The position numbers were made by a program, and so were the translations under genes. Shown in pieces: positions 13,100-26,309 of a DNA stretch of 64,000 nucleotides (position 1 is its first letter; every line of letters begins with the position of its first letter). The notes beneath the pieces are model-generated. The model was given only the letters and a program-made list of their open reading frames with translations. It was not told where the DNA came from and did no database searches. Source of the DNA: Spirogloea muscicola (taxonomy: Eukaryota; Streptophyta; Zygnematophyceae; Spirogloeales; Spirogloeaceae); NCBI GenBank assembly GCA_009602725.1, contig WELB01000198.1, positions 67,144 through 131,143 on the forward strand, in the 5' to 3' direction.

Positions 13100-13860
13100 A
13101 GTCTGAGTAGCTAGCCGGCGGAAAGACGTCGCCCTGACGGAAGCTGGAGGCCCATTGAGGATAGGGGCTGCACAAGCCAGCCCGAAAAGGAACGAAGAGC
13201 TGTTCCCAATGGGGCGGGGGGCTGTGCAACGACAGCGCTTCCCAAATTGACAGCAGAAAGTGGCTGTGAGAGGAGTGGACACAAGTGGACAAGAAGTGCT
13301 CGCCCATGGACAAGAGGGGCTGGCGAAGCCAGCCCAGAAGGAATGGACAATGTCTACAGCCAAAGAAAGAGGAGCCGAAAGAGGGCTACACTACAAAACA
13401 CTGCAGAACACGTAGACTATGCAGAGGGAAGCTCAGTACCCACTGGACAAGGGGTTGCTCGCCCACTGAGGGTAGTGGGCTGGGAAGGCCAGCCTAAACA
13501 GGATGGACAAGGTCCAAAGAGCCAAAAGGTGCGGGAAAGGGAACCGCAGAGCTAGACACGAGACGACCGCAAATGGAAGCCTGGTACCGCGAGTGAGCTG
13601 CGGCAAGTCGGAGAAAGTGGCACTCCGCCTAGTCTTGGATGCAGCAGCCATAGCACGGACACAAGGGGGCGAGGGCTGCAAAAGCAGCCGCTTAGTAGCC
13701 CCCAGTCAACAGCCGCCAATCGGGATAACCAGCAGCAGCTCAGAGGAACGTCCTCCATAAAGAGGCAGCGTCTGTGAAAGGCCAGCCCCAAAGATAGGGA
13801 CAAGGTCAAGGGGGAAGGCCGAAGACGAGAGGACAAATCATACAGCAAGACAAGCGGCTA
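13100..13860 (-). repeat. Array of degenerate hairpin tails (minus orientation)
   Basis: Several successive tail-like units on the minus strand, near 13150-13200, 13290-13350 and 13440-13510 and more weakly at 13770-13800. Each has a TTGTCCATTCC-type word, a GGGCTGG...CCAGCCC-like inverted repeat and a variant of CAATGGGCGAGCA. The spacing is about 80-150 bp. No intact coding sequence is visible. Confidence 0.65.
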
Positions 13861-14526
13861 TCATGGACAGCCAACTAGAAATCCCTGATCAATCGCCGGA
13901 GCAAGTAGCAGCCAGCAATAGTCGCCCGCCGACATCTGGAGGCGGCAGCCTGAAGGCACGACCAGCAAGCAGCCATTTGGGCAGGCGCTCTTTGCCCAAG
14001 CTGCTGGAGGGGGTCGAGCCACCGAGTCCCACGTGACATCACGCCCGCGGCTGGGCTGGCCGATCCACCGGCCCCAGCAGCAGCTCGCAAATCCTGACAT
14101 CCCGAACGCCCTGAATCCTGAACCCTGACCACTAAACCACCCCCCCTCAAACCCCCCTCGCCACACATTGGAGACGAGCAGAGTCTTGCTCAGCTGCATT
14201 GCTTGACAAGCATCCCCTCCGGCCTCAAAGGCCAAGTGCATTAAGAAGTCACCTTCCACACTAATATTGGCAAGCCTCCTCTTTCAGCTTCTTAGTGTTC
14301 CTCACATGACTTCGGTCCTCAATGAGGGGAGCTTGTCATCAGCTGCCGGTCGAGAAAGCGGTCATAGTCACCACACTGAGCCTTCCTCAGCTTCGCCTTG
14401 CATCACCAGAGCTCTAAGCCCTCCGTATCATGAGATTGTCACGACTTGGTTTGTGGCAAAAGCATAGCAAGACGTGCTGCATAGAGCCAATATCATAGTG
14501 ACGGTAAGCTGGTTAGATGCAGGGGT
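13861..14526. other. Intergenic DNA with a faint telomere-like tract
   Basis: Mostly unassigned sequence. Around 14097-14135 there is a loose run of CCTGAATCCTGAACCCTGACC-like units, reminiscent of degenerate telomere repeats. No convincing gene was seen. It contains the 3' flank of the tRNase Z gene. Confidence 0.4.
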
Positions 14527-17500
14527 TCAGCTTGACGCCGTCAGAGCTGTAGGAACCTCAGCACCAGATGCCCTATGATCCAGAGGCATATCGTCCCTTA
14601 AGTGCACAGGGATCACCATGTAGTCTCTCGCCGCAACCACCGCCTTGCTCTGGAATGCTGCCCTGGCTGCTTCCACCATGTCCTGGACTGTCTCCTCCGT
14701 CTGCTTCTGAGCGACCGCAGCACACAGTGCTGCTCAAGAACCCAAGAGTTGCATGCCATGCCACAAGTAAGCAACCTTGACACTGTTGACCCCAGCAGCC
14801 TAACAGCGGCATGTTGGCATAGATATTGGCAGAGGCACACAAGAGCTTGGCTGGAAGAAACTGAGGCATGGCAAACGTGCTCACATTGGGGCTGTATAGA
14901 GCACCCTCCACTCTTGAGCTGAAGTGGGTGAGTATCAGCTGCTCAGCATCCAGCAACCGAGCAAAGCGTCCAGCCATTGCTGCGAAGAAGAGGCCATGAC
15001 AAGAATCTACTGAATCACAGACTGAAGCTTAAACAAACTGTTGCAGTGCAACATGAGAGGCAGTGATGCAGTGACTTGTGCACACAATTGCTTGACCACA
15101 TGCTGCATAGCAAAGTTGCCTGGACGGAGAGAACGAGACTTACAAGCGGTGGAGTGCATGCGATAAGAAGCTTCAGAAGCCAGATTCTCGCCAAGTGTGG
15201 CCTCGTGGACTAGCACGTCTGCTCCCCGGCCTTCCACTGATAAGCTGCTCTAGTCGCAAGTATCTCCTAGTATGACTACACAGCAGAAAATTGAATTGAC
15301 GAAGAAATTACAGCACTTCATCATTGCTGACTGAAAACTTTTCAAACTCGTATCATGCTGAGGGACGAGAGACTGTATTATAGGTGAGCAAGAGTTCTTG
15401 AATGCTGGAGCAAATGCACAATTTGCTCTTGCTGCAGCTAGTCAATGAGTTCCGCTTTTCACCTACTCGACGTCCTCTTCGAGGAGACCCCAGGACCTGA
15501 GCAGGGGTCACCTGCAAGTATAGTCTCATCAAGATATTACTGCCAGTTTTAAAATATGTGATGCTCTGATGAGTGTTGTGCTGTGAATACAAGCACTGTT
15601 CAAATCAAGGGCAGACGCAGGCTATAACATTCATACAACTCTCCCATTCTGAAGCACGATGTTGTGGCCCTTTTGGAGCTGCGCGTATGCTGGCCCAGGA
15701 GGAACCCGTAGCTCCTGAGCTTTCTCAATGGAGAATCTGATAAGCTCCAGAATGCGACAACCCTTCTCAGAGACATGATCTGCAAATGCCACTACAAGCC
15801 ACTGCAGCACATACAGAGCAAGTGAGCTGGGACAGGCATTGCGCGTGGGCTCCAGGGCAAGCATCGCGAGCGTCTGAACACAAGCTTGCTCTCAGTAGTT
15901 GCTGGTAATCTGGCGTCAGGACTGTAATCTGCTTGCACGCAGCGACTGGCTTAGGAGACAGTGGCGCATTCATGGGCCAGGGTGAGAACCTGCCAGGTCG
16001 TGTCTGCTCAGAGACGACGAAGCCCCAACAGGGGATGCTGTGCCGGAGGAAGCCTGCTCTCACAACATACTGCTCGTCCTCGTACCTGGCAAGCCGGCAG
16101 CAGATGCAATGCCTGGCTTCAGGAAAACTTATCTGCTTCCACTACTTTGTTGAGATTTGACTGATAGAGCACATCCTGCTCTCTAGCACTGTGCATACTT
16201 CATCAACATGGGGTTGCGCTTGAGCCACATTGCGTACTCACAGATCCCAGAGGCCATCACTGGAGCATGGAATGTCATCCCCTGGCAATTCATCTCTGTG
16301 CAGATCTACAGCCTCGTCTCGTCCCGCGCACCAGCTTCTGCGTCGGTGATCCTGCTTGAGGAAGGCAGGCGAGAGCTCACAGATGAGCTTTCCAGGAAAG
16401 TGGCCAGACCTGGCAACCGTCGAATTTCATCTTCAAGCAACAAGCTGCACCACAATAAGCACAGTGCAGACCTCTCGGAGAATGAGCTCGTGTACAGAAT
16501 ATTTGGGCCGGATGCTGGCCCCTGCCACTTTCAGGGTCGTGCGTATCCAGTGCCTGAGGCCCTCGGGCCCATAGATCTCCACAGGTGGTCTGTCGCTTGA
16601 TGCAGTGTGGCTGATCATGCACAGCAATCCTGACAAGAGCTGCAACATCTCAGGACGATTCTATCTGCTCTGGAGGAGCCAGCATTTGAAGGCTGCATGC
16701 AATGTTCTTACGGGTGAGGGTTTAGGGTTTAGGGTGTAGAGTTTAGGGGTTTAGGGTTTGGGGATAGAGCCTAAGGTTTAGGGTTGGCATACACGACAGG
16801 GTACAGTGAAGAGCAGGGAGCCAGCAGCATGAGTCATGCCATGAGTTGCACCTGGTAGACCAAGTAGCTGGCGAGCCATCACCGTGGCAGAAAAACATAA
16901 AGGAGGAGTGCGTCAGTAGTTGTCCTTGAAGCGTGGAGTCTCGATCCTATTTTCAGTCTTACAATGATTTCTAACCATGAACTAAGATGCTCAAATAAGC
17001 ATGCGATGCATACCACTGTACAAGGCTAACACAGGCATGCAAATGCCACATTCGCTCGCAATGAGCTTGCCCCTCACGTGGTCGCCATGCGTGTGGGAGA
17101 TGAAGATGAGGTCGATACTGCGGGGCCGGAATGGCGCCTGAGCCATCTGACGTTGGACGCCCTCTCCACAGTCAAATAGAAAGGTGGTGCCGGCTGGTGG
17201 CAAGACAAAATCATATCATGCTGGACATCAAGAAGAGCCTGAAAGAGAAAAGTAATCCTGAACCCCAAACTCTGGACTCCAGAACCTGGACCCTTGAGCA
17301 CAGCGCCGGCAGCTGACGGGAAGGTCCAGTGGCCCAGCAACAAGGAACAGGGCAGCAGTTTGCATTGTTCGCTTGCCAACATTGCTCGAAACTGGGGTTC
17401 AACCTATGTGCTAATTAACGTCAAGGATCAACAAAAATTGGCATAACTTGCTGGATGAACGCCTCAAAGCCTGCACCTTGCAAGCACCCATACACAGTCC

Positions 17501-17718
17501 GGGGTGGCGGCTATCATGTCGTATGGCTGCAGTGCCTAACCGAGGCACAGGGCTACGCAGGATGAGTTGCGGGACCGCGTCGGGATGGACGCCGAGGTGC
17601 CGAGGAACACGAGCTCCATGCCCTGGAACTGCCGCGGCGCCGCAACCGGCTGCCTGCCGCGCGGCTGCTGGGCTGCCCACACCCCGGTGCCGCCGCCACA
17701 AGCAGGGGCTTCGGACAT
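14527..17718 (-). CDS. tRNase Z, short form (tRNA 3'-processing endonuclease)
   Basis: Metallo-beta-lactamase-fold endoribonuclease that removes tRNA 3' trailers. Exons on the minus strand encode, in order: MELVFLGTSASIPTRSRNSS (Met at 17619; the open frame extends to a Met at 17718), FLFDCGEGVQRQMAQAPFRP with the zinc motif FISHTHGDH (about 17090-17190, donor directly after HGDH), SGLLCMISH with VEIYGPEGLRHWIRTTL (about 16480-16630), the exosite-like region GFLRHSIPCWGFVVSEQTRP (about 15990-16060), GADVLVHEATLGENLASEA then HSTA (about 15160-15230), and LILTHFSSR (about 14920). The last exon encodes VVVAARDYMVIPVHLRDDM and stops with TGA at 14527. Length and domain order fit the short, organelle or cytosolic tRNase Z type. 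An Ala/Arg-rich exon upstream (17.8-18.2 kb) could add a transit peptide. Confidence 0.9.
16712..16785. repeat. Interstitial telomere-like tract (TTTAGGG-type) in a tRNase Z intron
   Basis: Run beginning GGGTTTAGGGTTTAGGG followed by degenerate variants (GTGTAGAG, TTTAGGGGTTTAGGG, CCTAAGG). It lies between the HGDH exon and the IYGPEGL exon of the tRNase Z gene, so it is intronic. Confidence 0.85.
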
Positions 17719-17819
17719 TCAATATCATAGAAGACAATCTTCGACGCGTGGACCCCTTACGCATAGCTACACTCAGAATCTCACAACCATGAGTACTCAG
17801 ACCGTCTTAGCTCGTATAC

Positions 17820-18420
17820 TTCAGGAGTTGGTATTCACAAGGTCTCCATGATGCGGTGCTTCGGAGTCAGACCATGTCCGTCGGGCTTGGACGTTCTCGC
17901 CAGCAGGTGGCCGAAGGCCGTCGGAGCGCTCCCGGGGCCGGCGAGAGCGCCGAAGACGCGCGCTGCCCACGGCGGCTGCCGGCTCCGTGACAGCCACCCC
18001 AGCAGCGCCGCGGCCATCGGGCCTGCCCTCGTCATGCCGCTCGCGGATGCCACGACGTTTCCAGGACGTCTCCGAGGCCCATGCGGAAGCTCCAGACGCT
18101 CGCTGGCGTCCCCAGCAGGACGCCGCCAACTCGGCCTTGGCAGGTCGCGAGACGGGGCGATGCCAAGGCCTTGCCCAGGAACAACGCGCGCTCCGCTCCG
18201 TCTCTAGAGCCGTTGGTCACGGCGCCTCCGCCGCGCTCGTAGTGCGCGCGCGCATGTCAGCGCTCTGTTAAGGCAGCAAGCATGGACGGCCCGCACGCCG
18301 GCGGCGCACCTGGGGGCCTGCAGTCTGGCATCTGCCAAGCCATGGCGGCGCCGTGCTTTTCCCCTTGTGCATTTTCCTTCGGGCTGGCCTCTCACAGGTA
18401 CTGCCGCTCATTGGAAGCTG
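17820..18420 (-). other. GC-rich block, possible upstream exon or 5'UTR of tRNase Z
   Basis: Minus-strand open frame rich in Ala, Arg, Pro and Ser (MTRAGPMAAALLGWLSRSRQ onward, ending KHRIMETL next to a GTGAAT). Composition and position upstream of the tRNase Z start would fit an organelle transit peptide exon, but the splice into the MELVFLGT exon is not demonstrated and no homology was recognised. It could equally be promoter and 5'UTR. Confidence 0.25.
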
Positions 18421-20074
18421 TTTCTTTGGAAGAACATTGATATTGACTTAGGCAACGGTAAGAGGTAGCTCTCATGCAGCAGCCCTCCAGCTGTTTCAGA
18501 GAGTCAGTCAAGCGGCTGCAGATATTAAAAAATCGGCTGTAAACTGCCAGCCAGATGCATTCAGAGAGGAGGTCGGGCTAGATGTCAAGCTGTAAGTGGA
18601 TTTGTACGTCGGGTTACTGAGCTGTATGTGTGTTTGTCGAGCTACAGTGCCACCAAGACGTAGCCCTCCATCCGCACTCGCACTTCGTGCATCTGAAGGA
18701 GGGACACAGGTTTGTCCTCCTTTGTGGAGTATCAACTGGACGCGCCACATTTCTCAACTACGTAGGCTACAAATAGCACTTCATGTTAGTAGCCGCTGCA
18801 GAAGCAGTGCCTTCTTGCCCACGCTCACAGCGGGAAGCCTTAAGGTTCTAAGTAGAACTGAGTGCTCTTCCCGCGTGAATCTGGCTGATAAGAGATCAGC
18901 CCAAGAGGATGAACAGAGTCAGGCGAGCAGCACCGGCAGATGGGGCTCTTCAGAAATCGAGCGTCCAATCAAGACTCAGTCATCTTTAACAGCGTCATGA
19001 GGTTAGCCCAACTGGCAGTCTGCAAAGTGGCTCCTTGATGATTACAATAGTAACATGCACAAAGATGAGCATCATTGGCATTGCTGGACTTCACCTACTC
19101 AGGCGTTGTACAATGTTTCACAGCCAAACAACTTGTTGCAACTGGATCCTTATGCGCCGCTCGTTATGAAGGACCTATTGACTTCATGATCCAGTTTTTG
19201 GATAATGGATCGTACATCCATGCGCTTAAATAAAGGGATACTACAATGTAGAGCCTGCAACTGTGAACGCTTTGGCATAGAATGAGTACGCCACACAAGC
19301 ATGCCCTTCAAGGGCCAATCAAAGTTGGATATATTTAGTTGTGCAGCTCCTTGGAGCTGCACAACCCCTTGCAGCTAAGCTTTGCATGTAGATGACTATC
19401 ATCAGCCAGCAGTGTGCCCTTGGTTACAAAGTCCAACATCATTCTTGTCAGACTGTATCAGATGGTATGCAACTTCAACACATAGGCTAGCCTGCTACAT
19501 TTTACTCATCAGCGACTGCTCAGAATGGTACACATTGAGTTCGGCATGCATGTCTACTTCATTTACTAGGGCCAAATTCTAACCACCCATTGTAACATTC
19601 GAATTGGTAAGGGACTTTCTACAGTATTCTGCTGTGTATAAGTACTCTACAACTAGTGTAGCTCATGACTGTCTTATAGCATTATTGGTAAATTGTGGAA
19701 ACAACTCTTTTCAAGGTCACACTACCTTGTGCCTAATACTCAGGAAGCGTAAGGAATGTGAGGCTTGGTTTGACCAAATGGTTCCTGCCAACTTTTGAGA
19801 CTCAACGAAAATCATCCACTCCTGACACATTCACGCCTGAAGATTAAGTCCTACAATCGCGCCCCTAACTTGCCCAATCAGGTAGCAAGTTGCCTGGTGC
19901 AACTTGCATCATTCGTGACAATCACTCGGCGAGGGAGTGTGCCCTTCATGCTCATACTGAATGCTCTCGTTGAGGAGGCACTGTGTGTATGATCTGCTAG
20001 GATGCTACTCAACTGCGCAACATCCTTGAAGAGACAAACGCGGTAAAAGGTCCGGCGCTCTACCGGACACAATC
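18421..20074. other. Intergenic region with no recognised gene
   Basis: About 1.6 kb between the tRNase Z upstream region and the DRP1 3' end. It contains a short dispersed repeat near 18532-18558 (CGGCTGTAAACTGCCAGCC, also at about 60541 and 12824) and a perfect 12-bp-arm palindrome at 19339-19364. Small ORFs show no family signature. Confidence 0.45.
19339..19364. repeat. Perfect short inverted repeat
   Basis: Arms TTGTGCAGCTCC and GGAGCTGCACAA separated by TT. It could form a cruciform or a hairpin, but no gene end was recognised nearby, so its role is unknown. Confidence 0.6.
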
Positions 20075-23000
20075 TCACTTCGCCCATGCTACAGAGTCTA
20101 TCTCATCACGTGCCGTTTTCAACAGATCAAGTCGTTTAAAAGCTGCTTCCCGTCGAGCCATCACTGATGGATCCTCATCCAAAAGGGCAGCAAGATCCTT
20201 ACCCTGCATCCATGTGACTGCCCAATAATCAGCACAATCATAGCAGAAAGTCAATCTCTTCCTTGAGCTATTCTCACTGACAGACCGCAGCATATCGCCA
20301 CTGGGTACTATCTTATGATCTGCTTGCTTCTGGACTAGTCATGCAAGTGACATGTCCTGGCTCTAAGCCAAGCAGGCTAGCATAATCAGTCAAGCAAAGC
20401 ACAACCTGTAGTTGTATCTCTAGTGACACTACAGCCTGATGGGATCAGGTTGCCCGATGCTTTGCAAAGCACATACAGAAGCTCCAAAATTGGGCACCAC
20501 AATTCAAGTCAATGGAAAGGCATGAGATGCTTTCCTACCTCAGCCCGCCCCACTGTGGCGTAGAAGTGGTCTAAAAGTGCTCGCTTTGCTTCCCGCACCT
20601 GAAGATCAGCTTCATATGTCATTGAGGTCTCAAAAAGGAGCATAGACACACAAACTCACTCTGATGCTCCACTTATTGACACTTGGCAGCAACATCCGGC
20701 TAATGATGTTGTTGCTCTCACACCCCTCAATCAGATCAACAACTTGCTAGCATGCTGATTCCACTCTACTCCAATTCAGTATCCTTGCAACCGTCTGCAA
20801 GCCCATCGAGCCAGACCAGATTCCAGCATACCTGACAATGCACTACAGACTTGGGAATGGAGTTCCTCAGCCCCTCCATGACCATGCCCACATATGCGGC
20901 GACATTGGACCCTGCACAACAAGTAGATTCTCTGACCTGTAATCTACTTGCACAGTGACTACTGCCATAAAATGGTGATGTCAAATTTATGCAGCTAGTC
21001 GCTTCTCTGGAGATGACAATTTCTGCATGAAGAAGCGCGGGTAGAATGATCACTAAGGTGCACCAAAGGATGGCAATCTCACCTATCCGCTTCAAATGCA
21101 TGTCGCTATACCGATCAGCACCCATGAGGTTGCTCAGAAAATTTCCTTTAGGTTGCTGTTGCTCCTTCTCATCAACCATGGTGGGTAATCGGCGAAAGAA
21201 TTCCACAGTCAAATAACTCGTCTCCATCTCCACAAGGCGTACGGTGGACTTCCTACTCTCTTCCCGGTACTTCTCAAGTGCTTGAGTTGAAGCTGACAAC
21301 AGCTCTGCCTGCAAAGTTGGAAACCTTTGTAACTCCTGCAGAGATGCCAGCCAACTTCTAGAATGTAAGTGGTGCCAGTTTCACCGCAGACAGAAGCAAC
21401 AGGTCAAAGCCCCTTCTTCTATCTACTTCCTGGAAAAAGATAGATTCACAAACTTGGCAACAGAATGCACAAGCTAACCCAATTAAGCTGGAAGCCTGTA
21501 CATCAAACCTGTACCACAGAATGCGGCTTCGCCAGCGATACTCTCACTTCTATGCTTCCTTATATACAATATTGCCAGATAAGGTAGTCAGATGAGTGGA
21601 GCTGGGAAAGATGTACTGGTCTGTACTAACCTTGGTTTCTACCATGGATTGCCTAATAAGGTCTCGAAGGATGACGTGGACCTGCAAACAGACAAACATA
21701 GGTGGCAATTAGGAACAGGTTGAAGCATCATGAACAAGTAATCAAGCGGGGTCCCACTAGGGCAGACCATTATCAAACGACTGAACAGTCACAACATGAG
21801 CTGCGCTTGCTGGCCAAGAGGCAGCTGCAAGACCAAGCCCAAGGTGGTAGAGTCCAAGTACCTCGTCAACAACAGCTTCAGCTGGGCCCTTGAACATGAG
21901 CAGGGCCCCCTCAATCAACCGACGATAACCACTCTCAGGAGCTATGAGATGGGGTTGGTATCCATCAGCTTCAGCTACCACCCTTCGCACATCTGTCACC
22001 CGTTCGAACCTTGTGAGTACCAAGGCAGTCATGCAAAAATCAGGAGTGAGCAACTCTTCCTCTGTATAGAGCAACATCAAGCAGGCAATGCCTGCAACTG
22101 GGTAAACAATGGGACTACAACATTCTTGCAACCTAGTCATAACGCACTCTGCATAGAGAGGTGTTTGTCAAATGGGAGCTTCTTGAGGGCAGCCGGTAGC
22201 TTGTTGTCAAATACAGAGTAGACTTTCTCACCGCCTGGCCGCCTGCCCGATAGCAGTTCATATGCACTCCACCAGCGACCAGGTTAGATTGTAATGACAA
22301 TGACAGGAGGGCAAGCGCCACCGGGTGCTCGGAGTCAATAGTTGCGGCACCTAGTTACCAAACCATGACATTCCGCACTGCAGGGACATTGATGGACAAA
22401 GTGCTCACCCTCCATCAAGATGATCCTTGAAGATATAATCAAAAGCCCTGCACATCTCCAGAACAGTATACAATTGCGCCTGCAGACAACATGGCCCTGA
22501 CTGTCAGCCAAAGATATAGACAACGCATTGCACATAACAAGTACAGGAACATAGTAGAAGCCAACTAGCAACAAGGGCAGTACAAGCTTCTCACAGCATG
22601 CAGAATCTCAGCAGGCTAGCTAGTAGCTAGTAGCTAGACTTACCCCTGCATCCACACCAATTGGCCTTCCCAACTGATTCATTTCAGTCTCAAGTTCCTC
22701 AATGTTGTTATTAATCAGGGCTTGTATACTGGGAATGCGAGCCTTGATGACAGCTTCCAAGTGCTGCCATTGCAATGTCCAATTCAATAGCACATCAGAA
22801 TCGAGCAGGTCAATAAGAGCAGGGCTTGTGCATAGATTGCTACTAAGATGGTAGATTTCAGCTCACGGTTGTGATGAGTTTTGTCAACTTTCAATTCCGC
22901 TTGATATGTGACCAGTGCTTACCTTGCTCAGCATCTTTGCCAGGTACTCAGTACCCATTCGTGAAGCAAGATGGGCATAGTCTTGGCTTGTTGCAAAGTA

Positions 23001-25508
23001 CTCTCGCTCACGACGGCGAGCAGCCATCATGTCTACATTGCGATTGATGTCAGCTTGAGACCTATTAACGACTCCAATCCACTCATGCTGCAGCTTGTAG
23101 GAACGCCCTTCCAGGACCTGCAGACACCAATCTGAATGTAATTGCTACAAACTACATTCTCAAACCGTTCTCAGCAACTGTTCTTGCTGGTATGTAACAT
23201 CTATACCAATATGCAGTGACTGGTGGAGTGTTCTAGGGTGTGATGGTGGACCTACATCCAGAGCATTGGTGCCTTTGTCCATCAAATCCAACTTTGTGAG
23301 GACTCCCCATGTTCGCTCTCCTGCACGTCTTGAACAGGCACAATGTTATGTCAACAGACTCTACAGGAAGAAACTCCTCAATCAATCACCTTTCCTTGAA
23401 ACTCCGGTGCCAATGCCGTCAGATTGCCTCCCGAGATCCTCCACTTTTTAGGTGTCAAGAATACAACTATCACTTTCAACACCACTAGCATTGGTCACCT
23501 GTTGGATCCACCTCTCGTGATAGCCTCATGGCGTCTGATGTTGCAATGTCCTGATTAGCTGGTGATATGCCAAGAATGATTGTGTTTGGCTGGCACAAAG
23601 CACAAAATTTGAGCATGGAACTTCAGTACCACCTATCATGCCCAGCCTGCCTGTTCCCTGCAGGTTTCTGTCAGCTGCCGTCATACATAAGCAATGCACT
23701 TATTACTGTAGAGTCCTGAACGAGACTAGCTCCTGACCTTACATTAATATCCTTGACGCAACACTGGTCATTTGCAAGCTGCCCCTTGCTGTCCAAGTTC
23801 CAATTTCACAAATATTATGCAGCTATACACTATGCACAATATGCCTCTATTAACAGCTACTTCCCCTTTTGTTCCAGTTGTGCAAATGTCCTCCACCAGT
23901 TGTGTACAGGACCCCTCAACTTAGACAGCTGGGACTACTCATGTAGGACCCGCAGTAGACTCTTGCTTCCCTTTAAGTCGTGAATTTGATAGGCTCTGTC
24001 TTACCTTCTGAACATAGCTGTGCACCATATTCTCAATGTCCTTCACAATGCTGTCTGGCTGTCCATCTGCCAAAGAAACAAGCTGAGTCAGCGAATGAGA
24101 ACCCTCCATCCCACTATGACTGTCAGTTGTTGGTGAGGTTTTATACTTTGTCAGCCACTAGAATAAGCAAAGAGCAATGCATGCTAAGGAAGTGGATCGT
24201 ACTGACTACTTGCACCCACAAGATTTATCACTCGAACCCTGTCATCAATGCAGTACACTAGGAGGTAAGAAGAAGTCGCTTGGCAGCCATCACCTTACCT
24301 ACGGCAATCTTGGTCAAGCCAGGAAGGTCGACCAATGTGAGATTTACCACTGCACATGCATGAAATTTCAATTCGTCAACATCCCAGGCAAGATCAGGTC
24401 AATTTACCTGGCTATGCTCCACCACTTCCACATTCGTAGCCATATTAGCCAGGAACAAAGGGTTCACAAGTCTTACACCTGGTGCGAGACTTCAGAAAGG
24501 TAGGGTTGCCCCAAAATGGTTGAATTAACAGAGATACATAAACAGACAGGTTGGAGTGTGGCACAATCACCATTTGGGGAGTGGATACTGAGGTGTATAG
24601 GAATGGGCGAAATCTGCTTGCTTTTCCCTGTCACTCTGTCAGTCTCATCCGCTATTTCCTTCCGAACAGCATCTGCAGCAAGCACGCAGTCAGGCATGAA
24701 ACTCAAACTTAAATTAGATATTCAGGACAGCCTCCACAAACGCATCAGCTCCAGTTATTCTGCAGTGATCGTGTCAATAACTTCCTGCAATTATCCACTT
24801 ATAGCTAGGCCGACTATTACTAGGTATTGTGCAAATAGGACTTACTGAAATCGGTGTAATTCCTGCCGGGCTGATGTAGGAACTCTGCGTATTCCTGGGT
24901 GTTGCCTGCGGTCTTGTGCAACTGAAGGACCAGAGGCCTCCGTGTCACGATTCCTGAAGCAGACCACACAAGCGAGCTGGACGAGTGAGGCACATGTCAT
25001 GCCGTATTTGCTACGTGTTGCGTAGCTTGGATTTGAGAGGCAGGCAGTAGTAGCTTGTGTCAGCTGCTAAATCGCCTTCTTCTCCGTGGCCTGTGTCCAC
25101 CCAGAGGCTTCGAGTACCTGATCCTCTTGGCAGGAAGTCCTTTCCAACTATGCTCTCAAGCACGGATGACTTGCCAGAGCTCTGTCATCGTGGAGCAACA
25201 GCGCGCAAGGCAATCAGTCACTGAGCACGAGCCCGGCTGCTAAGCACAGAACAAGTGCAGAACTCCCGTGCAGATCTGCCGTCTAGGTCCGAGCCTTGCT
25301 TGAGGCGTGAACGACATGGCCGGAGATTCTAGTGGCGGGTGTTAGCGAGGCCGCGCCGTCGCAGCCGCATCACCTGGCCTCCCACGACGGCCACCGAGGG
25401 GAGCTGCTCCCACAGCGTGGGGAGGGCACCATTCTGGTCCCCGCCGTAGTCGCCCAGGACCGTGCAGGCCCGCTGCAGCCGGTTCACCAGTTGGATGAGG
25501 TTGTCCAT
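20075..25508 (-). CDS. Dynamin-related GTPase, DRP1-type
   Basis: Complete gene of about 17 exons. The start [20 protein letters not shown] (ATG at 25506-25508) leads to [16 protein letters not shown], then across an intron to [20 protein letters not shown], which completes the G1 loop (about 25110-25190). The G2 region is [11 protein letters not shown] (about 24930). [20 protein letters not shown] follows near 24620, G3 is [11 protein letters not shown] (about 24330) and G4 is [13 protein letters not shown] (about 23300). Middle-domain exons include [20 protein letters not shown] (about 23060) and [20 protein letters not shown] (about 22710). The GED exons encode [19 protein letters not shown] (about 21210), [12 protein letters not shown] (about 20840) and a final [12 protein letters not shown] ending VAWAK-stop at 20075. 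There is no PH or proline-rich domain, as in plant DRP1 proteins, which act in clathrin-mediated endocytosis and cell-plate membrane remodelling. All diagnostic GTPase motifs are intact. Confidence 0.95.
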
Positions 25509-25960
25509 GGCGGCGCGCCGCGCGGATCCGCGCCGCCGGCGGCCCCGGCCAGCGTTGGACGGAGGCCAGCAACAGGCCGATCACGAGGAGCTGTCTCCGT
25601 CGTCGCCGCCGCCGCCGCCGCCGCNCGGCCGCAGCTTCCGCCTCCGCCCGCCACCTTCGGTGTCAGCACGTCAGCGGCGGGCCCCATCTACCGGTTTGGC
25701 GCGCCCGCCGTGGGCGTGGCCGCCTCCCCTTCCAAGGGAGGGGTCTGGTAACGAATACTATGGCTTTGAATGAGGGCGCGGCGGCTCGGCGGGAAGTGAG
25801 GGTCCCCTTGCCCGTTGGGGGGGGGGGGGCACTTCACCACCCACCAAGCGCCGCCATTGAGGCGACGGCCAACGGTCCGACGGGGGCGGGGCCGCTCGAG
25901 CTCGAGCGGCTGCGCCGTTCAATACCGCCGCCTGGCTGATGGGAGCAACGGTCGCCTCTC
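25509..25960. promoter_or_regulatory. DRP1 upstream region, GC-rich, with poly-G tract
   Basis: GC-rich sequence directly upstream of the DRP1 start, containing a (GCC)n tract with one N near 25625 and a 13-G run at 25817-25829. It is likely promoter and 5'UTR by position only; no specific element was recognised. Confidence 0.35.
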
Positions 25961-26195
25961 ATCCTTCGTGCCGGCAGAGCCCTCGCTGCTGCCTCTGGCT
26001 CTGGCCAGGGGACCCACTTCCAGGAGCCCAGCATCTCTGATCTGCGGCTGCTTAGCAGGGGTTACTGAGTGTCTCGTAGCAGCTTTGTTTCTGTTACTTA
26101 GCGCTTCCCCTGGCCCCCTTCTCGTACTCTGTTCATTCTTTTTCGGGCTGGTTGTTCCAGCCCCTATTCTCAATGGGCGAGCACTTTCCTCTCAT
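25960..26195 (+). mobile_element. Retroelement 3' end, tail subfamily I
   Basis: Near-identical to 43675-43905. It encodes the end of the RAGRALAAASGSGQGTHFQE peptide, then SISDLRLLSRGY-stop in the relevant frame. The tail has CTCGTAGCAGCTTTG, CCTGGCCCCCTTCTCGT, the hairpin GGGCTGG-TTGTT-CCAGCCC and CAATGGGCGAGCAC. It is 5' truncated close to the DRP1 promoter. Confidence 0.75.
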
Positions 26196-26309
26196 CGCTC
26201 CCAACCTCCTCGTTCTCCGCTGAGCGCCGACAAGCCCGGTCTGCCGGTCACGCTCGCTTGGCGGAGCCAAGGAGCCACCGCCGCTTTTGCGAGCCGCCTT
26301 CTCTCCCTC

